DNA of 64,000 nt, from positions 1 through 64,000 of the forward strand of contig UQIW01000005.1 in NCBI GenBank assembly GCA_900541235.1. Direction: 5' to 3'. Each line of letters opens with the position of its first letter. The first letter of the stretch is position 1. The position numbers and the translations under genes were made by a program. Below, piece after piece: positions 39,519-48,570 of this stretch. A model generated the notes under the pieces. That model was not told the DNA's origin. It saw only the letters and a list, made by a program, of their open reading frames with translations, and ran no database searches. The stretch is from an uncultured Collinsella sp. (GTDB taxonomy: Bacteria; Actinomycetota; Coriobacteriia; Coriobacteriales; Coriobacteriaceae).

Positions 39519-42110
39519 TTACTTGTCGGCGACCTTCTTGGCCGTCGTCTTCTTGGTGGTCGACTTCTTGGCAGTCGACTTTTTCGCCGTCGAAGTCTTC
39601 TTCGCAGCGGTCGTCTTCTTCGCCGTGCTCGCCTTGGTTGTGGTCTTGCGGCCGCGGGCGGGCTTCTTCTCCTTGGTCGGGCAGTCCATGTTCACGCAGA
39701 TACGCCACGGGCCGCGCGCCGTGTTGACCACCACGATGGGAGCGCCGCACTCGGGACAGGTCTCGCCCGTCGCCTCGAGTTTTCCACGCGCCGGCAGTGG
39801 ATAGCTCACGCCGCAATCGTCATAGTTGGTGCAGCGGATAAAGCGCTTGCCGCTCTTCTCGCTCTTGTGTGCGATCAGGTCGCCATGGCGTCCGGCCTCG
39901 GCACACACCTTGCACTCGCCCACCTTAAGGTCGGGCTCGTAGTTGGTGGGGCACGTGGGGTTCACGCAGATCTCGAAGGCCTTCTGGCGGAACGGCTGGC
40001 ACTTGATGCGCGGCGCACCGCACTCGGGGCACACGGCGGCCTCGCCCTCGAGCGGGCTTACCTTGACGCCACTCGGCACCGGATAGGTCACGTCGCAGTC
40101 GGGCCAGCCCATGCAGCCAATGAAGCTGCCGCGGGTCTTGGCGCTCGTCTTCATAACCAGGTCCTTGCCGCACTTGGGGCAGGTGCCCACGCGCGCATCG
40201 GCCGTGACGGCGTCGCTGATGGCGTCGCCGAGCTCCTGCGTATGCTTGAGCAGCTCGTCGAGCACGCCGGCCAGCAGCGCACGCGAGTGCGTCACGACAT
40301 GCTCTTCGGTGTCCTCGCCGCGCTCGACGCGAGTCATGTCGCCGTCGAGCTCGCTGGTCATATCGGGGCTCGTGATGCGCGGGGCAAACTGCGTCAGCGC
40401 GTCGATGATGGCGATGCCCAGCTGGCTCGGCTCAACGGGATCGTTTTTGAGGTAGCGCACGGCGTACAGGCGCTCGATGATGCTCGCGCGCGTGGACTTG
40501 GTGCCCAGGCCGCGCTTTTCCATCTCCTGCACGAGCTTGCCCTGGCTGTAGCGCGCGGGCGGCTCGGTCTGCTTGGCCTCGAGCTTAATGTCGAACACGT
40601 CGACCGTATCGCCCTGCTCCAGCGGCGGCATCTGCTCGTCGCGTTTAAGGCCGTACGGATAGGCCTCGCGGAAGCCTGGGGTCACGAGCACGTCGCCCGA
40701 AGCCACGAACGGCTCGCCGTTCACATCGAGCTCGAGCTTGGTGTTCTCGATGGTCGCAGGGCCCATAAGCGTCGCCAGGAAGCGGCGGGCGATGAGGTCG
40801 TAGAGCTTGCGCTGGCCACCGTCGAGCGTGGACGGATCGCCCTCGCCCGTGGGGTAGATAGGCGGGTGGTCGGTGGTCTCGACCTTGCCGCGCGTGGGCT
40901 TCATGGGACCGGCGAGCACCTTTTTGCACACGGGCGCCAGCGCCGGGTTGATCTTTGCCAGGTCGCTCACCACGGCACCCAGATCGAGCGTCGCAGGGTA
41001 CACAGTATTGTCGACACGCGGGTAGCTGATGAGACCGGCCATGTAGAGGGACTCGGCGATGCGCATCGTACGCGCAGGCGAGATGCCCTCGGCCGCGGCG
41101 GCAGCCTGCAGCGAGGTCGTCGCAAACGGCGTGGGCGGCTGCTGCTTACGCGAGCGCTTGGTCACCGCGGCAACGGTCGCCGTCGCGACACCGTCGACAT
41201 GGCCGTACGCCGTCTCGGCAGCATCCTTGTCGGTAAAACGCGCCGTCTTGTGCGCGATCTTAAAGCGGTCGTCCTCGGCAGCGCCCTGCGCGGCACCCAT
41301 GCCGCGAATCTGCCAATAGTCCTCGGGCACAAACGCCATGCGCTCGCGCTCGCGCTCGACCACCAGGGCGAGCGTCGGCGTCTGCACGCGGCCGGCGGAG
41401 CGCACGTTACCAAAGCCGCCAAACTTGGCGAGCGTCAGGTAGCGCGTGAGCACCGCACCCCAAATGAGATCGATGTGCTGACGGCTCTCGCCGGCGTCGG
41501 CCAGGTTCTGGTCGAGCGAGACAAGGTTATCGAAGGCCTGCGTGATCTCGGCCTTGGTAAACGAAGAATACTGGGCGCGGGCGACCGGCAAGTCGGGCGC
41601 CACCTCGCGCACCTTGTTGAGGGCGTCCGAACCGATCAGCTCGCCCTCGCGATCGAAGTCCGTGGCGATGATGACGCTGTCGGACTTTTTGGCGAGGTTC
41701 TTAAGCGAGCGGATGAGCTCCTTCTCGGCCGGCAGCTTAATGACGGGTGCCCAGGTGAGATAGGGCAGGCTCTCGAGCTTCCAGCCCTTGATGGAGATGC
41801 CATCGGCAAGGAACGGCTTACGCTTGGTGTCGTAAGGCGGACGAGCCAGGCCATCGGGCATGTCGGCCGGCAGCATCTCGCCGTCCTCGGTAACCGAATA
41901 CCAGCCCAGCTTTTTATCGAACAGCACGCTGTCGCAAAAATCAGGCGCAAGGATGTGACCGGCAAGGCCGATCGTCACACACTCCTCGCCCTTCCACTCA
42001 AAACGGTAGATGGCGGTGTTGTACACCTTGTCCTTTTTGGGCTTGCCCGTGGACAGACGCTCGGCGATCTGACGCGCGGCGTCGTTTTTCTCGGCGATGA
42101 TGAGCTTCAA
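39519..42110 (-). CDS. topA: DNA topoisomerase I (type IA)
   Basis: 863 residues. It relaxes negative supercoils. The Toprim domain begins KLIIAEKNDAARQIAERL and includes DSVIIATDFDREGELIG. The catalytic tyrosine is in YMAGLISYPRVDNTVYP, a form more like archaeal-type enzymes than the YMRTDS of E. coli TopA. GNVRSAGRVQTPTLALVVERERE is the conserved gate motif. Four C-terminal zinc modules (such as CPKCGKDLVMKT and CPECGAPIVVV) lead to a Lys/Ala/Thr-rich DNA-binding tail of about 50 residues. The start codon is TTG at 42110 after AGGAG. Confidence 0.92.
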   Translation of the reverse strand: MKLIIAEKNDAARQIAERLSTGKPKKDKVYNTAIYRFEWKGEECVTIGLAGHILAPDFCDSVLFDKKLGWYSVTEDGEMLPADMPDGLARPPYDTKRKPFLADGISIKGWKLESLPYLTWAPVIKLPAEKELIRSLKNLAKKSDSVIIATDFDREGELIGSDALNKVREVAPDLPVARAQYSSFTKAEITQAFDNLVSLDQNLADAGESRQHIDLIWGAVLTRYLTLAKFGGFGNVRSAGRVQTPTLALVVERERERMAFVPEDYWQIRGMGAAQGAAEDDRFKIAHKTARFTDKDAAETAYGHVDGVATATVAAVTKRSRKQQPPTPFATTSLQAAAAAEGISPARTMRIAESLYMAGLISYPRVDNTVYPATLDLGAVVSDLAKINPALAPVCKKVLAGPMKPTRGKVETTDHPPIYPTGEGDPSTLDGGQRKLYDLIARRFLATLMGPATIENTKLELDVNGEPFVASGDVLVTPGFREAYPYGLKRDEQMPPLEQGDTVDVFDIKLEAKQTEPPARYSQGKLVQEMEKRGLGTKSTRASIIERLYAVRYLKNDPVEPSQLGIAIIDALTQFAPRITSPDMTSELDGDMTRVERGEDTEEHVVTHSRALLAGVLDELLKHTQELGDAISDAVTADARVGTCPKCGKDLVMKTSAKTRGSFIGCMGWPDCDVTYPVPSGVKVSPLEGEAAVCPECGAPRIKCQPFRQKAFEICVNPTCPTNYEPDLKVGECKVCAEAGRHGDLIAHKSEKSGKRFIRCTNYDDCGVSYPLPARGKLEATGETCPECGAPIVVVNTARGPWRICVNMDCPTKEKKPARGRKTTTKASTAKKTTAAKKTSTAKKSTAKKSTTKKTTAKKVADK

Positions 42111-42164
42111 AAGAGGCTCCTATCTCGTGTCTCCGCGGCTGCGCCCGCGCTTGTGGCGGCCGAC

Positions 42165-42848
42165 TTACGCCCTTGCTTGCTCGATCTGCCCGATGAGCCA
42201 ATCGCACCAGGCATCCATGCCCTCGCCCTTGCGCGCGCTCACGGCAAACCGCGGCGCCTGCGGATTGAGGTCATCGAGTGTCTTAGTATACCTATCCATG
42301 TCAAAATCGAAAGCCGGGGCCACGTCGACCTTATTGAGCAGCTGTGCGCCGGCGTGCTGGAAGATGCCCGGGTACTTGACGGGCTTGTCGTCGCCCTCGG
42401 GCACCGAGAGAATCATGATGGACAGGTTCTCGCCCAGGTCAAAGTCGACCGGGCAGACCAGGTTGCCCACATTTTCGATAAAGATGACGTCGATGTTCTC
42501 CAAGCCGACGGCCTGGTCGAACGCATCGACAGCCTCCATAATCATGTTGCCCTCGAGGTGGCACAGGCCGCCCGTGTTGATCTGGATGGCGGGCATGCCG
42601 GCTTCCTTCATGGTGATGGCGTCGACGTCCGAGGCGATGTCGCCCTCGATGACGGCACAGCGCAAGCCGGCCTTGTCGCGCAGGCGCTCGTTGGTGCCCA
42701 GGATCGTGGTGGTCTTGCCCGAACCGGGACTCGACAGCACATTGATCACATAGGTGTTTGTCTCATTAAATCGCTGACGCAGCTGATCTGCCAGGCGCTC
42801 GTTGCGCGACAGAATCGGCGATGCGATATCAATCGTTTTCTCGGCCAT
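42165..42848 (-). CDS. hypB: Hydrogenase nickel incorporation GTPase HypB
   Basis: 227 residues, a SIMIBI GTPase that with HypA inserts nickel into NiFe hydrogenase (and in some bacteria urease). The P-loop is NVLSSPGSGKTTTILG, switch regions include VIEGDIASDVDA and INTGGLCHLEGNMI, and NKVDVAPAFDFD is the guanine-specificity motif. It lacks a His-rich N-terminal stretch. FIENVGNLVCPVDFDLGE is the typical metal-site region with the conserved Cys. It follows hypA in the same direction; no hydrogenase structural gene or other hyp gene is in the window. Confidence 0.93.
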   Translation of the reverse strand: MAEKTIDIASPILSRNERLADQLRQRFNETNTYVINVLSSPGSGKTTTILGTNERLRDKAGLRCAVIEGDIASDVDAITMKEAGMPAIQINTGGLCHLEGNMIMEAVDAFDQAVGLENIDVIFIENVGNLVCPVDFDLGENLSIMILSVPEGDDKPVKYPGIFQHAGAQLLNKVDVAPAFDFDMDRYTKTLDDLNPQAPRFAVSARKGEGMDAWCDWLIGQIEQARA

Positions 42849-42902
42849 ACTCGGCGCTCCTTACTTCTACCATTTATACCCCGTCCCCAGGTTGCTGGCG
42901 GG

Positions 42903-43259
42903 CTAATCGTCGGGGGTCTCGATCTCGATACTCGCGATGTCGAGTTCGCGGCCGTGCAGCAGACGCACGTTGGCGCCGCCACACTGGGGACAGCGGCAAT
43001 GGAAGCGGTCGTGCTCGAAGACCTCGCCGCAGTCCAGACACTCGCTTTGTGGATGGACTTCCTCCACGGCAAGCTCGCAGCCGCGCGTGAGCGGGTCCTC
43101 GTCGCGAAACGTCTCCCACGCAAAGTCGAGTGCCTCGCGCACGACCTCGGTCATATCCCCGATACGCAGCGTTACCAAAACGGCGCGCGAGGCCCCCGCC
43201 CCACGCGCCGCGCGAATCACTGTATCGAGTATGCCGTTGACAATGCCAACCTCGTGCAT
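42903..43259 (-). CDS. hypA: Hydrogenase maturation nickel chaperone HypA
   Basis: 118 residues. The N-terminal MHE with His2 is the nickel ligand of the family. The zinc site uses CLDCGEVFEHDRFHCRCPQCGG near residues 73-95. The rest follows HypA (LRIGDMTEVVREALDFAWETF, and ELDIASIEIE at the end). The ATG lies 6 bases after the tatC stop, with GAGGAG inside the tatC end, so hypA and hypB appear to be co-transcribed with tatA-tatC. Tat export of a NiFe hydrogenase small subunit would explain the pairing. Confidence 0.92.
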   Translation of the reverse strand: MHEVGIVNGILDTVIRAARGAGASRAVLVTLRIGDMTEVVREALDFAWETFRDEDPLTRGCELAVEEVHPQSECLDCGEVFEHDRFHCRCPQCGGANVRLLHGRELDIASIEIETPDD

Positions 43260-43265
43260 ACCGAT

Positions 43266-44057
43266 TTACTCCTCGTCGTCCTCGTCGTCCGAGAACAGGT
43301 CCAGACGGCTCACAAACAAGCCCTCCTTGCCCTCGCGCGCGGTAATGACCACGCGGGCGATGGCGAGCGAAATCTCGTAGAGCGAGAGCAGGGCGCCATA
43401 CATGAGGCCCAGCGTAACGGGCGAGCCGTCGGGCGTAATCACAGCCGAGCCCACAAGCAGGCCAACGTATACATAACGCCAGGCGCTGCGGAAAGCAGCG
43501 TAGGACACGATGTGGAAGACGGACAGGTAGAAGATGATGAGCGGCAGCTCAAACGCCACGCCAAAGCCGATCATAAAGAGCAGCTCCATGTTGACGTAGT
43601 TCTCCAGATCGGGCAGCGCCGTAGCGACGGCCGAGGTCTCGCCGATGAGCCACTCAAAGCCCGCGGGAATGATGATGAAATAGCAGAAGATGGCGCCCAG
43701 GAAGAACAGCACCGTCGAGGCGAGCACCGTGGGCACGACCCACTTGCGCTCGTTGGGGCGAAGCGCCGGCAGGAAAAACGCCAAGATCTGCCAGATGATC
43801 ATGGGCGTGCACATGACAACGGCCATCTTGATGGCCAGCGAAAAGCGCAGACCAAAGCCGCCGAGCGTGGTGGTGATGTAAAACTTACCGTCCGGCACAA
43901 AGGAGCGGATGGGGTCTTCCAGGATATCGAGTACCACGGGCGTGGCGAAATACAGCACGATGGCGGCGGCAAAGACTGACACAACCACGATGGTCAGGCG
44001 GCGACGGAGCTCTCCCAGGTGATCGAAGAGCGGCATACGCGCAGGTCCGATAGGCAT
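43266..44057 (-). CDS. tatC: Sec-independent protein translocase TatC
   Basis: 263 residues with six membrane helices. TatC is the twin-arginine signal receptor. The N-terminal cytoplasmic segment MPLFDHLGELRRRLTI holds the conserved HLxELRxR motif. FGLRFSLAIKMAVVMCTPMIIWQILAFFLPALRPNERKWV and FGVAFELPLIIFYLSVFHIV follow the family. The tail is acidic (FSDDEDDEE). Its ATG overlaps the tatA stop by one base (TAATG), which indicates coupled translation. Confidence 0.94.
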   Translation of the reverse strand: MPIGPARMPLFDHLGELRRRLTIVVVSVFAAAIVLYFATPVVLDILEDPIRSFVPDGKFYITTTLGGFGLRFSLAIKMAVVMCTPMIIWQILAFFLPALRPNERKWVVPTVLASTVLFFLGAIFCYFIIIPAGFEWLIGETSAVATALPDLENYVNMELLFMIGFGVAFELPLIIFYLSVFHIVSYAAFRSAWRYVYVGLLVGSAVITPDGSPVTLGLMYGALLSLYEISLAIARVVITAREGKEGLFVSRLDLFSDDEDDEE

Positions 44058-44632
44058 TACTCATCGCCTCCCTTCGGGGCATCGGCGGCAGCGGCGTCGT
44101 CCTCGGCCTCGAGCTCGCGAGCGAGCTGGTCGACGACGGCCTTGCGCTTGCGGGGACGACGGGCGTAGAGGTCAGCCGTCGTGGGCTCTGCCGGCTCGGG
44201 CTCGGACTCGGGCTCTGCAGCAGGCTCGGGCTCGGCGGCAGCGGCAGGCTCGGCGCCCTCGGCCTCGGACTCCTCAGCAGTACCCTCGCCCTCGGCGGCA
44301 CCCTCGCTCGCAGCCTTCTCGGCAGCAAGGCGGGCACGGCGCTCGGCAAAGGTCTCCTTCTTGGCGGGCGCTGCCGTCTCGGCGGCATCCTCGTCCGCAT
44401 CGGAATCGTCATCGACGGCAGTCTTCTTGGGCTTGACCGGTGCCGAAGCGGCCTCGCTCACCGGATCGATAATCTCGGACTGAACAACGGCCGTCATCTT
44501 TTCCTGCGTCTCGCGGAACTGACGGATGGCACGGCCGATCGTGCGGCCCATCTGTGGGAGCTTATCCGGGCCAAACAGCAAAAAGCCGAAGACCACGATG
44601 ATCGCGAGCTCACCCTCTCCAATACCAAACAC
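44057..44632 (-). CDS. tatA: TatA/TatB-family translocase subunit with long acidic tail
   Basis: 191 residues. A short N-terminal membrane helix and amphipathic helix (GIGEGELAIIVVFGFLLFGPDKLPQMGRTIGRAIRQFRETQEK) define the TatA/TatB family. Only one such gene precedes tatC, so it may serve as both TatA and TatB. The remaining ~130 residues are disordered and Ala/Glu/Pro-rich, longer than usual for TatA (60-90 residues), and end in a basic then acidic patch. The start is GTG 44632, chosen because GGAGG lies 5 bases upstream. Confidence 0.9.
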   Translation of the reverse strand: MFGIGEGELAIIVVFGFLLFGPDKLPQMGRTIGRAIRQFRETQEKMTAVVQSEIIDPVSEAASAPVKPKKTAVDDDSDADEDAAETAAPAKKETFAERRARLAAEKAASEGAAEGEGTAEESEAEGAEPAAAAEPEPAAEPESEPEPAEPTTADLYARRPRKRKAVVDQLARELEAEDDAAAADAPKGGDE

Positions 44633-44785
44633 ACATACCTCCAAGGCTCGATGTGAGTCGAGCCCGCACCGCGCCATTCGGCCGGAACTCGTCTATTCAT
44701 TCGGTCAAGTATAGCGCCCGGACGCCAAAACGTCCGAGCGCATCACAAACATATGCCAAACGGCATGCCCTTTTGGGGGCAAAGA

Positions 44786-45100
44786 TTATGCAGCGGTGAT
44801 CGAAATCTCCTGGTCGACACCCAACAGCTGGACCACGCGCATCACCGGGGGCTGCACATTGGTGCAGCTAAAGCGCTTGCCGTGGTCGACCGCGTGGTGC
44901 GCGGCGCCCACGAGCACGCCAATGCCCGTCGAATCGATGTAGCTCACCTGGGCAAAATCGAGCTCAACGGCCTCGGTGGGCTGCTCGAGCGCCAGGTCGA
45001 TGGCATTGCGCAGGCTATCGGCGTTAGAGATATCGATCTCGCCGGTTACCTTAATGGTGTAGAGCTCTGGCGTGGGGTTGGTGGAAATACCCAAATCCAT
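44786..45100 (-). CDS. STAS-domain protein (anti-anti-sigma factor type)
   Basis: 104 residues forming one STAS domain. The phosphorylatable serine is in VSYIDSTGIGVLVGAAHHA, as in SpoIIAA/RsbV antagonists that free a sigma factor from its anti-sigma kinase. VTGEIDISNADSLRNAID is the standard N-terminal block. AAAGGAG precedes the ATG. No partner kinase or sigma gene is adjacent, so the regulated sigma factor, if any, is elsewhere. It stands alone between tatA and the aminotransferase gene on the same strand. Confidence 0.9.
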   Translation of the reverse strand: MDLGISTNPTPELYTIKVTGEIDISNADSLRNAIDLALEQPTEAVELDFAQVSYIDSTGIGVLVGAAHHAVDHGKRFSCTNVQPPVMRVVQLLGVDQEISITAA

Positions 45101-45151
45101 GTATACGCTCCTTTGTGTATCGAAAGTGCGGATAGTACGGGAAGCCGCGCG

Positions 45152-46456
45152 TTAGGCGCGCTCGGCGCGCGCAAGCTCGGCAGCGACAAGCTTCACAGCC
45201 AGCACCAGCACATCGAGCGCGGCCTCCAGGTCCTCGACCGTGGGATAGCTCGGCGCGATGCGGATGTTGGTGTCGCGCGGGTCCTTGCCATAAGGCCAGG
45301 TGGCACCAGCCGGCGTGAGCTTGACGCCCAGGTCGGCGCAGAGCGCGGCGACCTTCTGGGCCGAGCCCTCGGGACCATCGAAGCTTACAAAGTAGCCGCC
45401 GCGGGGGTGCGTCCAGGTGGCGCAGCCCGTCTCGCCCAGACCCTCGGTGAGCTTGCGCTCGACGGCCTCAAAGCGCGGGCGCAGGAACTCGGCATGCTTT
45501 TTCATGTGCTCCTTGACCGCCTCGATGGTGGGAAGGAAGCGCACGTGACGCAGCTGGTTGAGCTTGTCGGCGCTGATGAGGCCGGCCTTCAGGCGCTTGG
45601 AGAACTCCGCGATAACCGCGGGGCTCGCACCGATAAAGCCGATACCGGCACCCGGGAAGGTGATCTTGGACGTCGAGGCAAAGGCCACCACGCGGTCCTC
45701 GGTGCCCGCCGCGCGAGCGAGGTCAAAGATGTTGGCAAGTTCGTCGGTCTCGTCGTACAGGTCATGCACGCAGTAGGCGTTATCCCAGAAGATGCGGAAA
45801 TCGGGCGCGGCCGTGGGCATCTCGACCAGGCGGCGCACAGTGTCCTCGCTAAAGGTGATGCCCGTGGGGTTGGAATACTTGGGCACGCACCAGATACCCT
45901 TGATGGAATCGTCGGCGGCAACCAGGCGCTCGATCTCGTCCATGTCGGGGCCGTTGTCGGTCATCGCGACGGGGACGTTCTCGATACCCAGGTCGGCGGT
46001 GATGCCAAAGTGGCGGTCGTAGCCGGGAACAGGGCACAGGAACTTGACCTTCTTGCCGTCATGCGCGGCCTCGTAAGCCTCCCAAGGCTCGCTGCCGCAC
46101 GAGCCGCAGCGCCAGAACATACCGGCGATATCGTGCTCAATCAGCAGGCTCGATGAACCCAGCACGAGCGTCTGCTCGGCGGGGCAGCCCAAGAACCCCC
46201 CTGCCAGCTTGCGTGCCGAGGGAATACCCTCAAAGCAGCCGTAGTTGGAACAATCGACGTTGCCGTCGTGCAGATCGGCATCGGCATTGAGGATATCGAG
46301 CATGGGTCGAGAGATGTCCACCTGGGAGGGCGACGGCTTGCCGCGGGCCATGTCGAGCGCCAGGCCCTTGGCCTTGACCTCGGCGACCTCGGCTTTGAGC
46401 GCCTCTATGGCGGCATCGAGTTCGGTGGTTTCCATCTTCTGGTAGATCGTCTGCAT
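45152..46456 (-). CDS. Aspartate aminotransferase, class I fold (subgroup Ic type)
   Basis: 434 residues, PLP-dependent. The pyridoxal lysine is in VVAFASTSKITFPGAGIGFIG. CVPKYSNPTGITFSEDTVRR and FRIFWDNAYCVHDLY carry the Asn/Asp/Tyr cofactor contacts. THPRGGYFVSFDG and NIRIAPSYPTVEDL hold the C-terminal substrate arginine. The N-terminal layout (LALDMARGKPSPSQVDISRPMLDIL, then NYGCFEGIPSARKLAGGFLG) matches the MocR-like Asp aminotransferase subgroup described in actinobacteria, which converts oxaloacetate and glutamate to aspartate. AAAGGTCG precedes the ATG. It is probably a single gene. Confidence 0.9.
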   Translation of the reverse strand: MQTIYQKMETTELDAAIEALKAEVAEVKAKGLALDMARGKPSPSQVDISRPMLDILNADADLHDGNVDCSNYGCFEGIPSARKLAGGFLGCPAEQTLVLGSSSLLIEHDIAGMFWRCGSCGSEPWEAYEAAHDGKKVKFLCPVPGYDRHFGITADLGIENVPVAMTDNGPDMDEIERLVAADDSIKGIWCVPKYSNPTGITFSEDTVRRLVEMPTAAPDFRIFWDNAYCVHDLYDETDELANIFDLARAAGTEDRVVAFASTSKITFPGAGIGFIGASPAVIAEFSKRLKAGLISADKLNQLRHVRFLPTIEAVKEHMKKHAEFLRPRFEAVERKLTEGLGETGCATWTHPRGGYFVSFDGPEGSAQKVAALCADLGVKLTPAGATWPYGKDPRDTNIRIAPSYPTVEDLEAALDVLVLAVKLVAAELARAERA

Positions 46457-46605
46457 GGGTGCGACCTTTCGCGAAGCGGTACGTTGCAGTTCGTCTAAGT
46501 ATAGACCGCCACCGCCGCAACGGTATGAAGCCGTGATAGATTAAGTCCATCGCAATAAATTACGAATCGCCGCGCATGCCGGCGTGGGGCGCCCAAGGAG
46601 GCACT

Positions 46606-46860
46606 ATGGAGTACGGATCGTTCCAGGCCGAGGAATTCGGCGACCTGCAGCGCCTGGTCGACGGACTGTTTTACGACCGCCACGCCATCGACCGCCTGGA
46701 TCTGATCGTACAGGCCGAGATCTTGGACCTGGCGCCCGACCTCATGGAAATCGTCAACCTTTTGCCGCCCGGCTACTACGACCGCCAATCGCTTTGCGAC
46801 CAGCTCAACTCCGCCTTGGCCGCCCACGGCTGGGGCGCCGTCTACGGCACCGTGGAATAA
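46606..46860 (+). CDS. Small conserved-looking protein of unknown function
   Basis: 84 residues, acidic, without Cys-based motifs, signal or membrane helix. The sequence alternates amphipathic helices (FQAEEFGDLQRLVDGLFYDRHAIDRLDLIVQAEILDLAPDLMEIVNLLPPGYYDRQSLCDQLNSAL). A strong AAGGAGG lies 7 bases before the ATG and a terminator follows, so it is very likely a real gene. I do not recognise the family. It is divergent from the aminotransferase gene and converges with nhaA. Confidence 0.75.
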   Translation: MEYGSFQAEEFGDLQRLVDGLFYDRHAIDRLDLIVQAEILDLAPDLMEIVNLLPPGYYDRQSLCDQLNSALAAHGWGAVYGTVE

Positions 46861-46888
46861 ACCTAGTCATTTAAGAACGTCCATGACT

Positions 46889-46926
46889 AAAACGCCACCT
46901 GTGATGGTGTTCACAGGCGGCGTTTT
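46889..46926. terminator. Bidirectional terminator between the small gene and nhaA
   Basis: AAAACGCCACCTGTGA pairs with TCACAGGCGGCGTTTT, one mismatch, with A- and T-runs on the two sides. Confidence 0.9.
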
Positions 46927-46943
46927 CAAACTTGTATGTGCTC

Positions 46944-48302
46944 TTACTCGCCCTTGGGCGCGGGGTGTTTGCAGACCACGCTCATGTAGATCATGCCGAG
47001 CACGGCAGCGGTGACCGAACCGGCAAGGATGGCGGCCTTGGCAGCCAGAACCTCAAACTGGGCCGTCGGGAAGGCAAGACCGCTGATGAGAATCGACATG
47101 GTAAAGCCGATGCCGCCCAGAATGCCCACACCGGCAATCATGTGCCAGTTGACATTGTGCGGCAGCTCGCAGACCTTGAGCTTGACCAAGGCGAACGTCA
47201 TGCCAAAGATGCCGATCGGCTTGCCCAGCAGCATGCCAAAGTACACGCCGAGCGTCACCGGGTCGGTGAGCAGCGTGCTCATGTCCACGCCCACCAGGCG
47301 AACCTGTGCGTTGACGAACGCAAAGATCGGCAGAATCACAAAGTTGACCGGCGTGGAAATCAGACGCTCCATGCGGATGAGCGGCGGGGTCACGCGGTGC
47401 ATGACGCGCTCGACCTTAGTGGTCGAGACGGTAAAGTCATGCTGGCCCAGGATGTGTGCCTCGTCATCGTAGCGGTCATCGAGCAGCGGCAGGCACTCGC
47501 CCAGCCAATCGGTGAGGCTGTCGAGCTTGACGCCGCACTTGGCCGGAATGGTAAAGACCAAGATGACGCCAGCAAGCGTGGCATGTACGCCGCTCTTGAA
47601 CATGCAGAACCACAGCAGCAGACCCAGTACCGAATACGGGGCAAGGCGGTAATGCTGCGTCTTGTTGAGCCACACGAGCGCGCAGGTCACAAGCGCGGCG
47701 GCGCCCAACCAAAACGGATTGGGGCTCTGACCGTAGAAGATGGCGATGGCGGCGATGGAGATGAGGTCGTCGGCGATGGCGAGCGTCGAGAAGAACACGC
47801 GCACGCCGTTGGGAACGCGATTGCCCAAAAGCGATAGCACGCCCAGCGCAAAGGCAATATCGGTTGCCATGGGGATGGCCCAACCGTTGCGGGCGCCGGC
47901 ATGGTTGAAGATCAGGTAGATACAGGCGGGAACGACGACGCCGCCCACGGCCGCCAGCATGGGAAGCATGGCCTGACGCGGATTCTTGAGCTCGCCGACC
48001 GTCATCTCGTACTTAAGCTCAATGCCCACCAACAAAAAGAAAATCGCCATGAGGAAGTCGTTGACGAAAAGCTCAACGGTGAGACCGGCCGTAAGGTTGC
48101 CCAGACCCACATACAGCGGGGTCTCCAAAAAGTGATGGATGGCCTCGTAGGCATCGGTATTGGCGCAAATGACGGCGGCGATGGCGGCGAAGACCATGAC
48201 GGCGGCGGAAATCGTGCCGTTCTCGGTGATGCGTTCCCAAATGTCGTGACGTTCAAAGCGCTTGCGCTCACGAACGTTGAACAGCTGCTCAGTTGCTGCC
48301 AT
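46944..48302 (-). CDS. nhaA: Na+/H+ antiporter NhaA
   Basis: 452 residues with 11-12 membrane helices. It exports Na+ in exchange for protons and stabilises internal pH. The two essential aspartates are in WAIPMATDIAFALGVLSLLGNRVPNGVRVFFSTLAIADDLISI (the TDIAFA and ADDL motifs). GGIGFTMSILISGLAF is the third family motif. The C-terminal ~20 residues are hydrophilic. GAAAGGAG precedes the ATG. Neighbours are unrelated housekeeping genes. Confidence 0.94.
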   Translation of the reverse strand: MAATEQLFNVRERKRFERHDIWERITENGTISAAVMVFAAIAAVICANTDAYEAIHHFLETPLYVGLGNLTAGLTVELFVNDFLMAIFFLLVGIELKYEMTVGELKNPRQAMLPMLAAVGGVVVPACIYLIFNHAGARNGWAIPMATDIAFALGVLSLLGNRVPNGVRVFFSTLAIADDLISIAAIAIFYGQSPNPFWLGAAALVTCALVWLNKTQHYRLAPYSVLGLLLWFCMFKSGVHATLAGVILVFTIPAKCGVKLDSLTDWLGECLPLLDDRYDDEAHILGQHDFTVSTTKVERVMHRVTPPLIRMERLISTPVNFVILPIFAFVNAQVRLVGVDMSTLLTDPVTLGVYFGMLLGKPIGIFGMTFALVKLKVCELPHNVNWHMIAGVGILGGIGFTMSILISGLAFPTAQFEVLAAKAAILAGSVTAAVLGMIYMSVVCKHPAPKGE

Positions 48303-48510
48303 GGGCGGCTCCTTTCACGGGAAAGCTCCCGTCTTAAAAAAGCACGGCCCGCCCAGATGGCGGCGCCGCGCTCCAACGTATTACGCTTGCATCTAGCCTA
48401 CCCTGCACGACAAGCACGCAGACGTGGCCGAAAAGCGGAACCACAGGTTGAACATTATTTGCTCAACGGCACGGGCGCCCCTGTCCAAGAGACAACGCGG
48501 TGCCGTGCAC

Positions 48511-48550
48511 AAAAAACGACCGGAGCGCGGGGCGTCCGCGGTCCGGTCGT
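48511..48550 (-). terminator. Terminator of ppaC
   Basis: The stem ACGACCGGA.CGCGG/CCGCGG.TCCGGTCGT is followed on the minus strand by TTTTTT, 21 bp after the ppaC stop. Confidence 0.9.
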
Positions 48551-48570
48551 CGGTGTTAGGCCAAAAGAAC

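Noticed and set aside
39495..43979. Very long open frame on the plus strand antisense to topA, hypB, hypA and tatC
   Set aside because: The minus-strand genes have clear family motifs. In GC-rich DNA the opposite strand often stays open by codon bias, and the product shows no recognisable domain.
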